Shown here: piece by piece, positions 19,321 through 27,888 of the stretch | Numbering within the stretch: the stretch's first letter is position 1 | Layout of the letters: every line of letters begins with the position of its first letter | Assembly (NCBI GenBank): GCA_001804705.1 | Contig: MHAY01000006.1 | Location: 1 to 64,000, forward strand | Length of the DNA stretch: 64,000 nt | Direction of reading: 5' to 3' | Origin: Ignavibacteria bacterium RIFOXYC2_FULL_35_21 | GTDB lineage: Bacteria > Bacteroidota > Ignavibacteria > Kapaibacteriales > UBA2268 | Translations under genes and position numbers: made by a program | The notes under the pieces: generated by a model | Told to the model about the DNA's origin: nothing | Databases searched by the model: none | What the model saw: only the letters and a program-made list of their open reading frames with translations

Positions 19321-19589
19321 TGTGGGAAATACAATTCAACCGGGATGCTCTTAAATTCTTTAACAAACTTGATAATAAATTATCATCACAAATTAAAGAT
19401 AAACTGAACAACATTAAACAATGGATTGTAAAGAATGAATCTGTGAATATTGATATAAAGAAATTAAGAGGAGAATGGGAAGGATTTTATAGATTAAGAC
19501 AAGGAAACATTAGAATTATATTAAATTTTGATAAAGAAAAACATATCATTACAGTTCACGAAATCGCTTTGAGAGGTGATATTTATTAA
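19320..19589 (+). CDS. RelE/ParE family toxin
   Basis: 89-residue RelE/ParE superfamily toxin. FNRDALKFFNKLDNKLSSQI, then IKKLRGEWEGFYRLRQGNIR and IHEIALRGDIY-like end (here VHEIALRGDIY) follow the family pattern, including the conserved Arg-rich strand YRLRQGNIRII. Expected action is ribosome-dependent mRNA cutting or gyrase inhibition; the sequence does not decide. The next gene begins one base after its stop, an unusual link to a kelch gene. Confidence 0.85.
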   Translation: MWEIQFNRDALKFFNKLDNKLSSQIKDKLNNIKQWIVKNESVNIDIKKLRGEWEGFYRLRQGNIRIILNFDKEKHIITVHEIALRGDIY

Positions 19590-19590
19590 A

Positions 19591-20883
19591 ATGTTATTTA
19601 CCAAAGGAAAATTCACTTACTTAATAATCCTCTTTTTGCTTTGCTCAAATTACTTCTGCTCTGCCCAAACCGGTATATGGGAAGAATTGTATCCTACGAA
19701 TTCACCATCACCTAGATTAGGATTTGGAATGGCTGAAATTGGTGATGGTAAAGTTATAATTTTTGGAGGAATGGATGAAAATAATGTTTTTGATGAAACC
19801 TGGATTTATGATTTTAAGGAAAATAATTGGACAGAAATAAAGAATGACATTCATCCAGGTAAAAGGAAAGCACATCGCATGGCAAGAATAACTAAAGATA
19901 AAGTTCTAATGTTTGGTGGTGAAAGTTATGAAACTACAAACTCTGAATTAATGAACGATACATGGATTTTTAATTTGGGAACTCTTAAATGGACTGAAAA
20001 GAAACCTGTTAAAAATCCACTTTCGAGATATGATTTCGTATTGTCACAGATTTCTGATGGTAAGGTATTGTTATTTGGTGGTGATATTGGTGCGGGGGAT
20101 TATGTCTCCGATACATGGATTTATGATATTCAAGAAAATAATTGGATTAATATTAGTACTAATTATCCTTATAGACCACCACCCTGTGCAAATGCTATAA
20201 TGGCACAAATTGATGCCGGAAAAACTCTTTTTTATGGTGGCTGGCAATTTCAATATTTAACTGATACATGGCTTTTTAATTTATTAGAACAAAAGTGGAT
20301 CAAAATAGAACCCCTTTCCAACCCAGGTAATATGGGAAATTCATCGATGTCAAATATCAATAAAAGTGAAGTTGTGTTTTGGGGTGGTGACCATGATGGA
20401 TGGGGAAATTATGATGAATTATGGCTTTTTGATTTAAATGATTCTTCTTGGAAAAATATACATACAAATATTAAACCCGACGGTAGATTTTTACATCAAA
20501 TTGTAAAAATTGAAGATAATAAATTACTTTTATTTGGTGGGTATAATAATAGAACTGGATTAAATCATAACGATACATGGCTCTTTACACTTCAACCAAA
20601 TGATTACAAAGAGGATGAATTTAAAACAGACAACATTATCAAATCATATATAATTTCTGATAATGAAAATAAATTGAAAATAAAAATCAGCAATGTTGGT
20701 ACTGTTGATTATCAATTTTATGATATATTCGGAAATAAATTATTAGAAAAAGAAGTTTTGTTTGTAAATAGTGATAATGAAATTATAAATGTTGATGTAC
20801 GAGGATTTCCAAACGGATTGTATTTTTTCATAACACATCAAAACAATAATGTTGAAGTGGCAAAGGTTTTGATAAGTAGGTAA
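19591..20883 (+). CDS. Secreted kelch-repeat protein with T9SS sorting domain, paralogue 1
   Basis: 430-residue protein from ATG 19591; earlier codons in frame overlap the toxin gene and are unlikely. Signal peptide to about residue 26 (SNYFCSAQ). Residues 30-340 hold five or six kelch blades with repeated KVIIFGG and DTWIYDF/NNWTEI-type strands, forming a beta-propeller. The last 80 residues are a T9SS type A sorting domain ending VAKVLISR. A second copy lies at 23454-24758 and shares the start TGIWEEL and the whole tail. Ligand and role are unknown. Confidence 0.85.
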   Translation: MLFTKGKFTYLIILFLLCSNYFCSAQTGIWEELYPTNSPSPRLGFGMAEIGDGKVIIFGGMDENNVFDETWIYDFKENNWTEIKNDIHPGKRKAHRMARITKDKVLMFGGESYETTNSELMNDTWIFNLGTLKWTEKKPVKNPLSRYDFVLSQISDGKVLLFGGDIGAGDYVSDTWIYDIQENNWINISTNYPYRPPPCANAIMAQIDAGKTLFYGGWQFQYLTDTWLFNLLEQKWIKIEPLSNPGNMGNSSMSNINKSEVVFWGGDHDGWGNYDELWLFDLNDSSWKNIHTNIKPDGRFLHQIVKIEDNKLLLFGGYNNRTGLNHNDTWLFTLQPNDYKEDEFKTDNIIKSYIISDNENKLKIKISNVGTVDYQFYDIFGNKLLEKEVLFVNSDNEIINVDVRGFPNGLYFFITHQNNNVEVAKVLISR

Positions 20884-20886
20884 AAT

Positions 20887-21064
20887 AAACACCATAGGTG
20901 TTAAACATTAGTAGCAAAAGGTTAAAAGACGTAACGACAACACCGTAGGTGTTGAACATTAGTAGAATAAGAACAAACACTAAGAGACAACTCCGTAGGA
21001 GTTGAACGTTTGTAACGTAATGACATTGTACAAGACGACAACACCATAGGTGTTGAACGATTGT
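20887..21064 (+). repeat. Array of four palindromic units, family B, single orientation
   Basis: Units begin near 20887, 20936, 20986 and 21036, a period of about 50 bp. Each has a core such as CAACACCGTAGGTGTTG followed by AACATTAGTA or AACGTTTGTA. Arms vary in a paired way (CAACACC/GGTGTTG, CAACTCC/GGAGTTG), so the hairpin is kept while the sequence changes. The array starts 3 bp after the kelch stop and ends 16 bp before meaB. Confidence 0.85.
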
Positions 21065-21080
21065 AAAATTAGGAAGATAT

Positions 21081-22196
21081 ATGCAAAAAAAACAAAAAAG
21101 AGCATCACATAAGCCCGAATGGGCATCCGGAGGTAAATCAGAAGGTTTTACCACTCAGGTTATGGATGGAATTAAAGACAATACAAAAAAAAGTAAGTCT
21201 AAAAAGAATATCAAAACAAAAAAAATAACAACCGATGATTTCGTTATTGGTGTACTTGAAGATAACAGGACTGTCCTCGCTCAGGCAATAACTCTAATCG
21301 AAAGTAATTCAGTAAAACATATAGAAAAAGCTCAGGAACTGCTTGGTAAAATTCTACACAAAACAGGTAAATCAATCAGAATTGGAATCACGGGTGCACC
21401 GGGTGTTGGCAAAAGCACATTCATCGAGTCATTCGGAACTTACCTCTGTGATAATGGACATAAAGTAGCAGTTCTTGCTATAGACCCAAGCAGCAGTCGT
21501 TCGCGAGGCTCTATTCTCGGAGATAAAACAAGAATGGAAAATCTTTCACGGAATCCAAATGCTTTTATAAGACCATCTCCATCCGGTGGTACACTCGGCG
21601 GAGTAACCCGCAAGACAAGGGAATCTATTATGCTTTGTGAGGCGGCTGGATTTGATGTAATCATCGTTGAAACTATCGGTGTCGGGCAGAGTGAAATCAC
21701 AGTCCGTTCAATGGTTGATTTTTATCTTCTTCTCATCTTACCCGGTGGTGGTGATGAACTTCAGGGACTTAAAAAAGGTGCTGTGGAACTTGCGGATGCT
21801 GTTGCTATAAATAAAGCAGATGGAGATAATATTAAATCAGCTTATCTCACAAAAGAACAATATAAGCAGGCTGTTCATTATCTGTTACCAGCAACGGAAG
21901 GATGGGAGACTCAGGTTTTCACTTGCTCGGGATTAACCGACCAGGGAATTGAACAGCTATGGAATATGATAATTGAATTTGAAAAGAAAACAAAAAAATT
22001 GGGTGTATTTGAGTTGCGGCGTAAAGAGCAGACACTCGATTGGGTATATGCTATGGTCGAGGAATCTCTGAAAAACAGATTCTATGGTAATTCAAAAGTA
22101 GAGAAAAAGAGAATTGAAATTGATAAGAAACTGCTGGATGGAAAAATCACTCCCACAATTGCAGTGAATGAATTAATGAAAATGTATTTTGAATAA
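21081..22196 (+). CDS. meaB: Methylmalonyl-CoA mutase-associated GTPase MeaB
   Basis: 371-residue G3E-type GTPase that loads and protects the B12 cofactor of methylmalonyl-CoA mutase. Walker A is GAPGVGKST (residues 105-113). AIDPSSSRSRGSILGDKTRM and VETIGVGQSE are switch regions, and NKADGDN is the G4 motif. About 50 Lys-rich N-terminal residues precede the core, as in several relatives. AGGAAGAT lies just before the ATG. Its partner mutase gene is 2 kb upstream, split from it by a toxin-antitoxin pair, a kelch gene and repeats. Confidence 0.95.
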   Translation: MQKKQKRASHKPEWASGGKSEGFTTQVMDGIKDNTKKSKSKKNIKTKKITTDDFVIGVLEDNRTVLAQAITLIESNSVKHIEKAQELLGKILHKTGKSIRIGITGAPGVGKSTFIESFGTYLCDNGHKVAVLAIDPSSSRSRGSILGDKTRMENLSRNPNAFIRPSPSGGTLGGVTRKTRESIMLCEAAGFDVIIVETIGVGQSEITVRSMVDFYLLLILPGGGDELQGLKKGAVELADAVAINKADGDNIKSAYLTKEQYKQAVHYLLPATEGWETQVFTCSGLTDQGIEQLWNMIIEFEKKTKKLGVFELRRKEQTLDWVYAMVEESLKNRFYGNSKVEKKRIEIDKKLLDGKITPTIAVNELMKMYFE

Positions 22197-22220
22197 ATAA
22201 TCGTTCTTTATATCTTTATT

Positions 22221-22249
22221 GAATAGCCACTATCTTTAGATAGTGGAGT
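22221..22249. repeat. MITE-like element, family A, left half only
   Basis: GAATAGCCACTATC is followed by its hairpin partner GATAGTGGAG. The 20 bp before it (TCGTTCTTTATATCTTT) also match the flank of the copy at 36048. No right end is found before the next gene, so this is a truncated copy. Confidence 0.65.
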
Positions 22250-22341
22250 AATATTATAACTCATGTTCGCTAAAGACCTATATAAAATGATGATAAAAAA
22301 ATAGAAAATAGATTATAGATGATAGAAAATAGTAATTACAA

Positions 22342-22722
22342 ATGGAGAATAGCAAAAAAAGTTTTAGGGAAAATATGGCTGATCGGCTGTTGGAGTTTCC
22401 TGCAAGAATTATAAAAGTTGAAGGGCAACTTTGCAAAACATATGCAGGGAAGCATATTTATGGACAATTATTTCGTGCGGGAACCTCATCAGGTGCGAAT
22501 TATGAAGAATCAGTTGCTGCTGAATCCAAAGCTGATTTCATCCATAAAACACAATTGGTGTTAAAAGAGATGAGGGAATCAAATTATTGGCTTCGATTAA
22601 TAAAAAAAACAAAACTGCTCAATGAAGATAATTCTGATTTGAAATTTCTTTTACAGGAAAGTTTTGAATTTATTAAAATATTCAGCAGTTCACTTGTAAC
22701 AGCAAAACGCAATAGAAAATGA
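22342..22722 (+). CDS. Four helix bundle protein (23S rRNA IVS / S23 family)
   Basis: 126-residue protein of the four-helix-bundle family first known from intervening sequences of 23S rRNA genes and related to Avd proteins. LFRAGTSSGANYEESVAAES and QLVLKEMRESNYWLRLI are the characteristic blocks. Here it stands free of any rRNA. It is flanked by low-complexity ATAGAAAATAGA on the left and a rough reverse of it on the right, hinting at a small insertion unit. Function is unknown. Confidence 0.88.
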   Translation: MENSKKSFRENMADRLLEFPARIIKVEGQLCKTYAGKHIYGQLFRAGTSSGANYEESVAAESKADFIHKTQLVLKEMRESNYWLRLIKKTKLLNEDNSDLKFLLQESFEFIKIFSSSLVTAKRNRK

Positions 22723-22841
22723 AAATAAATCTTTTATTTTTTCTTTTTTCTATTTGCTTTTTTCAATTTTAAATATGTATATCATCAATAAATTATTTTT
22801 GATGGATTCATGCTTATTCAGGAATGACATTAGAAAAGAAA

Positions 22842-23438
22842 ATGAAGCTATTAATCGGAACAAATAATCAGAATAAAGTAAGGGAAATAAAAGAAATCCT
22901 TGATAGAGAATTTCCCCGTAAGTTTGTAATACTGACACCCGCTGATGTTTTGGATAACCAAATCAATATTGAGGAAACAGGAAAAACATTGGAAGAAAAT
23001 GCTTATCTGAAATCATCTGAATTTTATTCATTGACAAAAATTCCTTCTATATCTGATGACACAGGATTAGAAATTGAAGCATTGAAAGGTGAGCCGGGTG
23101 TTAATTCTGCAAGGTACTCAGGTGAGCATAGTAACGATGCAGAGAACAGAAAGAAAGTGCTGAATCTTTTAAATGGTAATCCTGTAGAAAAACGTAAAGC
23201 CCGTTTCAGGACTGTAATCTGCTATGTCGAGGAGGGAAAAACAGAATACATTGAAGGAATATGCAGTGGCAGAATAATTGAGGAAGAACGAGGCACAAGT
23301 GGTTTTGGTTATGATTCAATATTTGTACCTGATGGATACGTCAAGACATTTGCCGAAATGACAGCAGAAGAGAAAAACATACTCAGCCACAGGGGCAAGG
23401 CAGTGAGAAATTTGGTTGAGTTTTTGAAAACTTTATAA
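22842..23438 (+). CDS. rdgB: XTP/dITP diphosphatase (RdgB/HAM1)
   Basis: 198-residue non-canonical purine NTP pyrophosphatase that removes XTP and dITP from the nucleotide pool. KLLIGTNNQNKVREIKEIL is the substrate-binding start, ISDDTGLEIEAL carries the catalytic Asp residues, and GFGYDSIFVPDG and LSHRGKAVRNL complete the pattern. ATG 22842 gives the usual family start; an in-frame ATG six codons earlier is possible. The gap to the following kelch gene is 15 bp. Confidence 0.93.
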   Translation: MKLLIGTNNQNKVREIKEILDREFPRKFVILTPADVLDNQINIEETGKTLEENAYLKSSEFYSLTKIPSISDDTGLEIEALKGEPGVNSARYSGEHSNDAENRKKVLNLLNGNPVEKRKARFRTVICYVEEGKTEYIEGICSGRIIEEERGTSGFGYDSIFVPDGYVKTFAEMTAEEKNILSHRGKAVRNLVEFLKTL

Positions 23439-23453
23439 GATACTAAGATTACA

Positions 23454-24758
23454 ATGAGATTGATTTCTACTAAATATAATATCTCAATAATATTAATCCT
23501 CTTATCACCCTTCAGCTACTGCTCTGCTCAAACCGGTATTTGGGAAGAATTAAAGCCAGCTAATTCACCTCCACCAAGAGCATCTTTTGGTATGGCTGAA
23601 ATTGGAAATAATAAAGTTTTAATTTTTGGTGGTATATATAATAGCAAAATATACGACGATACCTGGATTTATGATTATAGTACTAATAATTGGACAGAAA
23701 TAATAAATGATATGTATCCACCCAAAAGATTTGATCTAAAAATGTCAAGAATCAATCATAGTAAAGTATTATTATTTGGAGGCAGTGATCCTATCAATCT
23801 TATAGATGGTGGTTATAAAGATGATACTTGGATTTTTGATCTAGAGACACTTTCTTGGACTGAGATAAAACCACAATTAAAACCATCACCAAGAAGAAAT
23901 TTTTGTTTAACTCAACTTTATGAGAATATAGTATTATTATTTGGAGGAGATACAATTCAAGCTCATTACGCTAATGATACTTGGATCTTTAATCTCAATA
24001 AAAACAATTGGGAAGAATTATATATAGATTATTTTACAAGACCACCACAATACGAAGGAGCAATACTTGCAATGTTAGATACAGGAAAATTATTATTTTA
24101 TGGAGGATGGCAATTTAAACTTTTAGACCAAACATGGATATTTAATTTTAATGAAAATAAATGGAATAAAATTATACCAAAAAGTAAATCTATTCCTATT
24201 GCCAGTTCTTCTATGACAAATATAGGAAAAAATGAAGTAGTTTTTTGGGGAGGAGATTCAAAAGATTCTAATGGAACTGGTAATTATAATAAAATGTGGG
24301 TGTTTTGTTTAAATGATTCATCTTGGAGAAATGTTCAGACTCTTGATAATCCTGACGGTAGATTTTTCCATAATATAATTAATTTAGGTAATAATAAAAT
24401 ATTATTATTTGGGGGGAGTAATAATCGTAGTAATATATGGCATAATGACACATGGATTTTTACACTTCAACCAAATGATATCAAGGAAAATAATTATACT
24501 TCAAATAACAATATCAAATCATATTTGATTACAGATAAAGAAAATAAACTGAAAATAAAATCCAGCAATGACGGTAAATTGGATTATCAACTATACGATA
24601 TTTTCGGAAATAAATTATTAGAAAAAGAGGATTTATTTATAAATAGTGATGATGAAATTATAAATGTTGATGTGAGTGAATTTACAAATGGATTGTATTT
24701 TTTCATAACACATCAAAATAATAATATAGAAGTTTCAAAGGTTTTGATTAGCAGGTAA
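23454..24758 (+). CDS. Secreted kelch-repeat protein with T9SS sorting domain, paralogue 2
   Basis: 434-residue paralogue of the 19591-20883 protein with the same design: signal peptide to about residue 26 (FSYCSAQ), five or six kelch blades (VLIFGG, DDTWIYDY, NNWTEI) and a T9SS sorting tail ending VSKVLISR. The C-terminal 85 residues are nearly the same in both copies. Each copy is followed within 20 bp by family B repeats. This suggests that a gene-plus-repeat block was duplicated. Confidence 0.85.
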   Translation: MRLISTKYNISIILILLSPFSYCSAQTGIWEELKPANSPPPRASFGMAEIGNNKVLIFGGIYNSKIYDDTWIYDYSTNNWTEIINDMYPPKRFDLKMSRINHSKVLLFGGSDPINLIDGGYKDDTWIFDLETLSWTEIKPQLKPSPRRNFCLTQLYENIVLLFGGDTIQAHYANDTWIFNLNKNNWEELYIDYFTRPPQYEGAILAMLDTGKLLFYGGWQFKLLDQTWIFNFNENKWNKIIPKSKSIPIASSSMTNIGKNEVVFWGGDSKDSNGTGNYNKMWVFCLNDSSWRNVQTLDNPDGRFFHNIINLGNNKILLFGGSNNRSNIWHNDTWIFTLQPNDIKENNYTSNNNIKSYLITDKENKLKIKSSNDGKLDYQLYDIFGNKLLEKEDLFINSDDEIINVDVSEFTNGLYFFITHQNNNIEVSKVLISR

Positions 24759-24773
24759 ATATAAACGTTCAAT

Positions 24774-24964
24774 CCCTATGGGATTGATGTATTGGGTACG
24801 GTATTTTAGTTACTAACGTTCAATCCCTACGGGATTGCTAAAAAATGATATGTTACTAATTTTCAATATCTCAGGAATTGTAAGAAAAAACAACACCGTA
24901 GGTGTTGAACATTAGTAATATAATATCATATCACTAAATGACAACTCCGTAGGAGTTGAACGAT
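24774..24964. repeat. Family B palindromic array, head-to-head arrangement
   Basis: Two units in the GTTCAATCCC orientation (near 24776 and 24817) are followed by two in the reverse orientation (24891-24917 and 24941-24962). The pairs face each other about an axis near 24868. Cores are CAATCCC/GGGATTG, CAACACC/GGTGTTG and CAACTCC/GGAGTTG, again with compensating changes. The array fills the gap between kelch paralogue 2 and lpxB. Confidence 0.8.
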
Positions 24965-24996
24965 AAAGGAAAAATATAATATTAAAGTAGTATAGT

Positions 24997-26106
24997 TTGA
25001 AAAAAATATTCATATCGGCAGGCGACCCTTCGGGTGATGCTCATGGAGCAAGACTGATGGCTGAGTTGAAGTCATTAATAACAGATATCGAGTTCATTGG
25101 TATCGGTGGTAATACCATGTGCAAAGAAGGATTGAAGCCGGTGGTCAGCTTAGAGCAGGTCTCCGTTGTCGGTTTCTGGGAAGTTGCAAAGAAGTATTTC
25201 TTCTTCAAAAACCTACTAAAAAATTGTAAAAGGATTTTGAAAGATGAGAAAATAGATGCATTCATTCCAATTGATTATCCCGGATTCAACATCCGTCTTG
25301 CGACACACTCAAAACAACTTGGAATACCTGTCATTTATTACATAGCTCCTCAGCTTTGGGCTTGGGGTGAAGGCAGGGCAAAGAAACTTGCTGATGTAAC
25401 TGATTTGCTTTTGTCCGTATTCCCTTTTGAAACTGAATTTTTCAGGAAATACAATATCAGAACTGAATTTGTCGGTCATCCCCTGCTCGATAACCCTGAC
25501 TTTTCAGTTATCCCTAATAATATTGACAGGAACAAAAATCTTATAGCATTTCTTCCAGGAAGCAGGAAACAAGAAATACAAAGGCATTTACCAATGTTTA
25601 ATTCAATTGCAAGAATTCTGAAAAAAAAGAAACCTGAATTGGAGTTTGGTATATCTGTATCATCCACTGTTAATAAAGATGAATATGAGCCATATTTAAG
25701 TGAATTTAAAGAATGGCAATTATGGGATGATTCAAAATTGTTGATGAAAAAAGCTTATGTTGGAATAGTTAAGACAGGCACATCCACACTCGAAGCATCT
25801 CTGTGCGGAATGCCATTCACGATGATTTTAAAAACATCTCTCCTTTCTTATACTCTTGGAAAAAGCTTGGTAAAACTTGATAACATCTCACTTGTAAACA
25901 TACTCGCCGGGAAAAAAGTTGTAAATGAATATGTTCAGTCGGAAGCAAAGCCTGAGATTATTTCAAATGAAATTATTTCACTTCTGAATGACAGAAACAG
26001 GTATGAAGCATTGCAAAGTGAGTTTTTGGAAATCAGAAAAATGCTCGGTGAACAAGGAGCTTCAAAAAGAGCAGCTGAACTTATCAAAAAAGAATTGAAA
26101 TGGTAA
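24997..26106 (+). CDS. lpxB: Lipid-A-disaccharide synthase
   Basis: 369-residue GT19 enzyme joining UDP-2,3-diacylglucosamine and lipid X to make the lipid A disaccharide at the inner membrane. FISAGDPSGDAHGARLM, YIAPQLWAWGEGRAKKL and FLPGSRKQEI are diagnostic. The start is TTG at 24997, with no ATG available at the right place. It overlaps the downstream acyltransferase gene by 7 nt. Length is normal. Confidence 0.95.
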   Translation: MKKIFISAGDPSGDAHGARLMAELKSLITDIEFIGIGGNTMCKEGLKPVVSLEQVSVVGFWEVAKKYFFFKNLLKNCKRILKDEKIDAFIPIDYPGFNIRLATHSKQLGIPVIYYIAPQLWAWGEGRAKKLADVTDLLLSVFPFETEFFRKYNIRTEFVGHPLLDNPDFSVIPNNIDRNKNLIAFLPGSRKQEIQRHLPMFNSIARILKKKKPELEFGISVSSTVNKDEYEPYLSEFKEWQLWDDSKLLMKKAYVGIVKTGTSTLEASLCGMPFTMILKTSLLSYTLGKSLVKLDNISLVNILAGKKVVNEYVQSEAKPEIISNEIISLLNDRNRYEALQSEFLEIRKMLGEQGASKRAAELIKKELKW

Positions 26107-26711
26107 TGGGATTAAAATTATCACATAGATTCAGTATTTTTCTTCTAAGATTAATCAGCAAAACCTGGAGATATGAAATTGACGGGAACATACCTGAAAA
26201 ACCGGCAATCATAGCTTTCTGGCATGGATTAATGCTGCCAGTATGGAAATATTTCAGCAAACACGAGCCCATTGCAGTTGTCAGCCTCAGCAAAGATGGA
26301 GAAATATTATCAGATATTTTAGAAAAATGGAAATACACATTGATTCGCGGCTCTTCTTCAAAAGGAGGCAAGGAAGTATTAGAATCAATTGTTGAACAAG
26401 CAAATGACGGATTAACACTTATCACACCCGACGGGCCGCAGGGGCCAATCCATGAATTCAAAGCCGGAGGCGTGATTGCATCACAGAGAAGCGGTGTCCC
26501 GTTGATTTTGTGTGGTGTGAAAATAAAATGGAAATTCACATTCAAAAAAAGTTGGGACAGGTTCTCATTCCCCTACCCTTTCTCAAAAATAATTTTAAAT
26601 TTTTCAAAGCCAATGAAATTTGACAAAGATGCGGATAAAGAAGAAATTGATAAATTGCTTAAGGATTGTGAAAATAAATTGAAAGAATTATCAGAAAGTT
26701 ATCATGAATAG
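26100..26711 (+). CDS. DUF374-type lysophospholipid acyltransferase family protein
   Basis: 203-residue member of the LPLAT superfamily, DUF374 branch, often found next to lipid A genes. IIAFWHGLMLPVWKYF holds the acyltransferase His; VSLSKDGEILSDIL and TPDGPQGP are further branch motifs. It may acylate lipid A or a related glycolipid, which is inferred from context. The stop codon TAG lies inside the GAATAG end of repeat element 26706-26839, so the present C-terminus may have been set by that insertion. Confidence 0.82.
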   Translation: MVMGLKLSHRFSIFLLRLISKTWRYEIDGNIPEKPAIIAFWHGLMLPVWKYFSKHEPIAVVSLSKDGEILSDILEKWKYTLIRGSSSKGGKEVLESIVEQANDGLTLITPDGPQGPIHEFKAGGVIASQRSGVPLILCGVKIKWKFTFKKSWDRFSFPYPFSKIILNFSKPMKFDKDADKEEIDKLLKDCENKLKELSESYHE

Positions 26712-26839
26712 CCCCCATCTTCAGATGGGGGAGGGTGTTTGATTTCATCATGACTTTAGTCACTTATTGCATTAAGAGGATAAATCCCAATGGTGATTGA
26801 GTAACACCTCCACTACTTAAAAGTAGTGGCTTTTCAATT
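26706..26839. repeat. MITE-like element, family A copy 3
   Basis: 134 bp from GAATAGCCCCCATC to TAGTGGCTTTTC. The left hairpin is CCCCCATCT/AGATGGGGG, a changed but still paired version of the usual CCACTATCT. The right hairpin is CCACTACTT/AAGTAGTGG. It fills the gap between the acyltransferase gene, whose stop it provides, and lpxK. Confidence 0.75.
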
Positions 26840-26859
26840 AAATCAATTAAAGTTTATTT

Positions 26860-27888
26860 ATGCTACAATTATTATCTAAAATATACGGCAGTGTCGTTAA
26901 TGCTAAGAACAAAAGCTACGACAATGGCAAAGCAGAAATTGTGAAATGCAGTGTCCCTGTCATAAGTGTAGGCAATCTCACGACAGGGGGAACCGGCAAA
27001 ACTCCATTTGTTATTTTTCTTGCAATTCATTTGCTTGAATCAGGTATAAGGCCTGTAATAATTGGGAAAGGTTATCGCAAGAAAAGAAGTGGTTATGTTC
27101 TTGTTTCTGATGGCAGTTTTGTTGTCAACGACCCTGACTTAGCAGGTGATGAGATGTTGCTAATTGCAAAAAAAGTAAAAGTTCCTGTAGTTGCACACGA
27201 GAGTAAGAGTGATGCCGCATTAATTGCAGAGAAGCATTTCAGTCCTGATTTGATTATAATTGACGATGGTTTCCAGCACCGCAGGCTTTATAGGGATATA
27301 GATATTTTACTTATTGACTCTGATACCCTCACAAATCAGAACTTACTGCCTGCTGGAAGGCTTCGCGAACCCCTGAGTGCTGCATCCAGAGCAGATGTTA
27401 TTGTTGAAATAGGTGAAATTGCACAGGATGAGATTATAAAAAAGTATTTAATTAATAATCAGAAAATATTTAAAGCAGTAATCACTCCTGAGACATTAAT
27501 TGGGTCGGATGGAAAAACAATTGATGACGATGAAATTAAAAAAATTAAGAAAAAAGTTATTGCAGTTTCAGGTATTGCAAATCCCGAGAGGTTCGACAAC
27601 ACATTATTGTTAAATGGTTATAATGTGCTAAAACATATTAAATTCCGTGACCACAAAAGATATACTCAATTTGATATTGATGCTATTATTAAGGTATGTA
27701 AAAAAGAAGGAACGGATAAAATCATCACAACAGAAAAAGATTATGTTAAAATCCAAAAGTTCATTAGTATTTTTGAAAAAAATAATATTGAATGTTGCGT
27801 TTTCCCAATTAAAATTGAATTAAAAGAAAACCAAGATGAATTCAAGGATGATATTTTATCAAAAATTGAAGGCTTTAAAGGGCGATGA
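26860..27888 (+). CDS. lpxK: Tetraacyldisaccharide 4'-kinase
   Basis: 342-residue membrane-associated kinase adding the 4' phosphate to the lipid A precursor. The P-loop is GNLTTGGTGKTPF (about residues 38-50), and IIDDGFQHRRLYRDIDILL is the family's second signature. It follows lpxB and the acyltransferase, so three consecutive genes serve lipid A. The end overlaps the next gene by 4 nt. Confidence 0.95.
   Translation: MLQLLSKIYGSVVNAKNKSYDNGKAEIVKCSVPVISVGNLTTGGTGKTPFVIFLAIHLLESGIRPVIIGKGYRKKRSGYVLVSDGSFVVNDPDLAGDEMLLIAKKVKVPVVAHESKSDAALIAEKHFSPDLIIIDDGFQHRRLYRDIDILLIDSDTLTNQNLLPAGRLREPLSAASRADVIVEIGEIAQDEIIKKYLINNQKIFKAVITPETLIGSDGKTIDDDEIKKIKKKVIAVSGIANPERFDNTLLLNGYNVLKHIKFRDHKRYTQFDIDAIIKVCKKEGTDKIITTEKDYVKIQKFISIFEKNNIECCVFPIKIELKENQDEFKDDILSKIEGFKGR

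Noticed and set aside
20887-21064. CRISPR-like array
   Set aside because: Units are imperfect, palindromic and vary in the core, spacers are not unique in a regular way and there are no cas genes. It is a repeat family seen in other orientations elsewhere.
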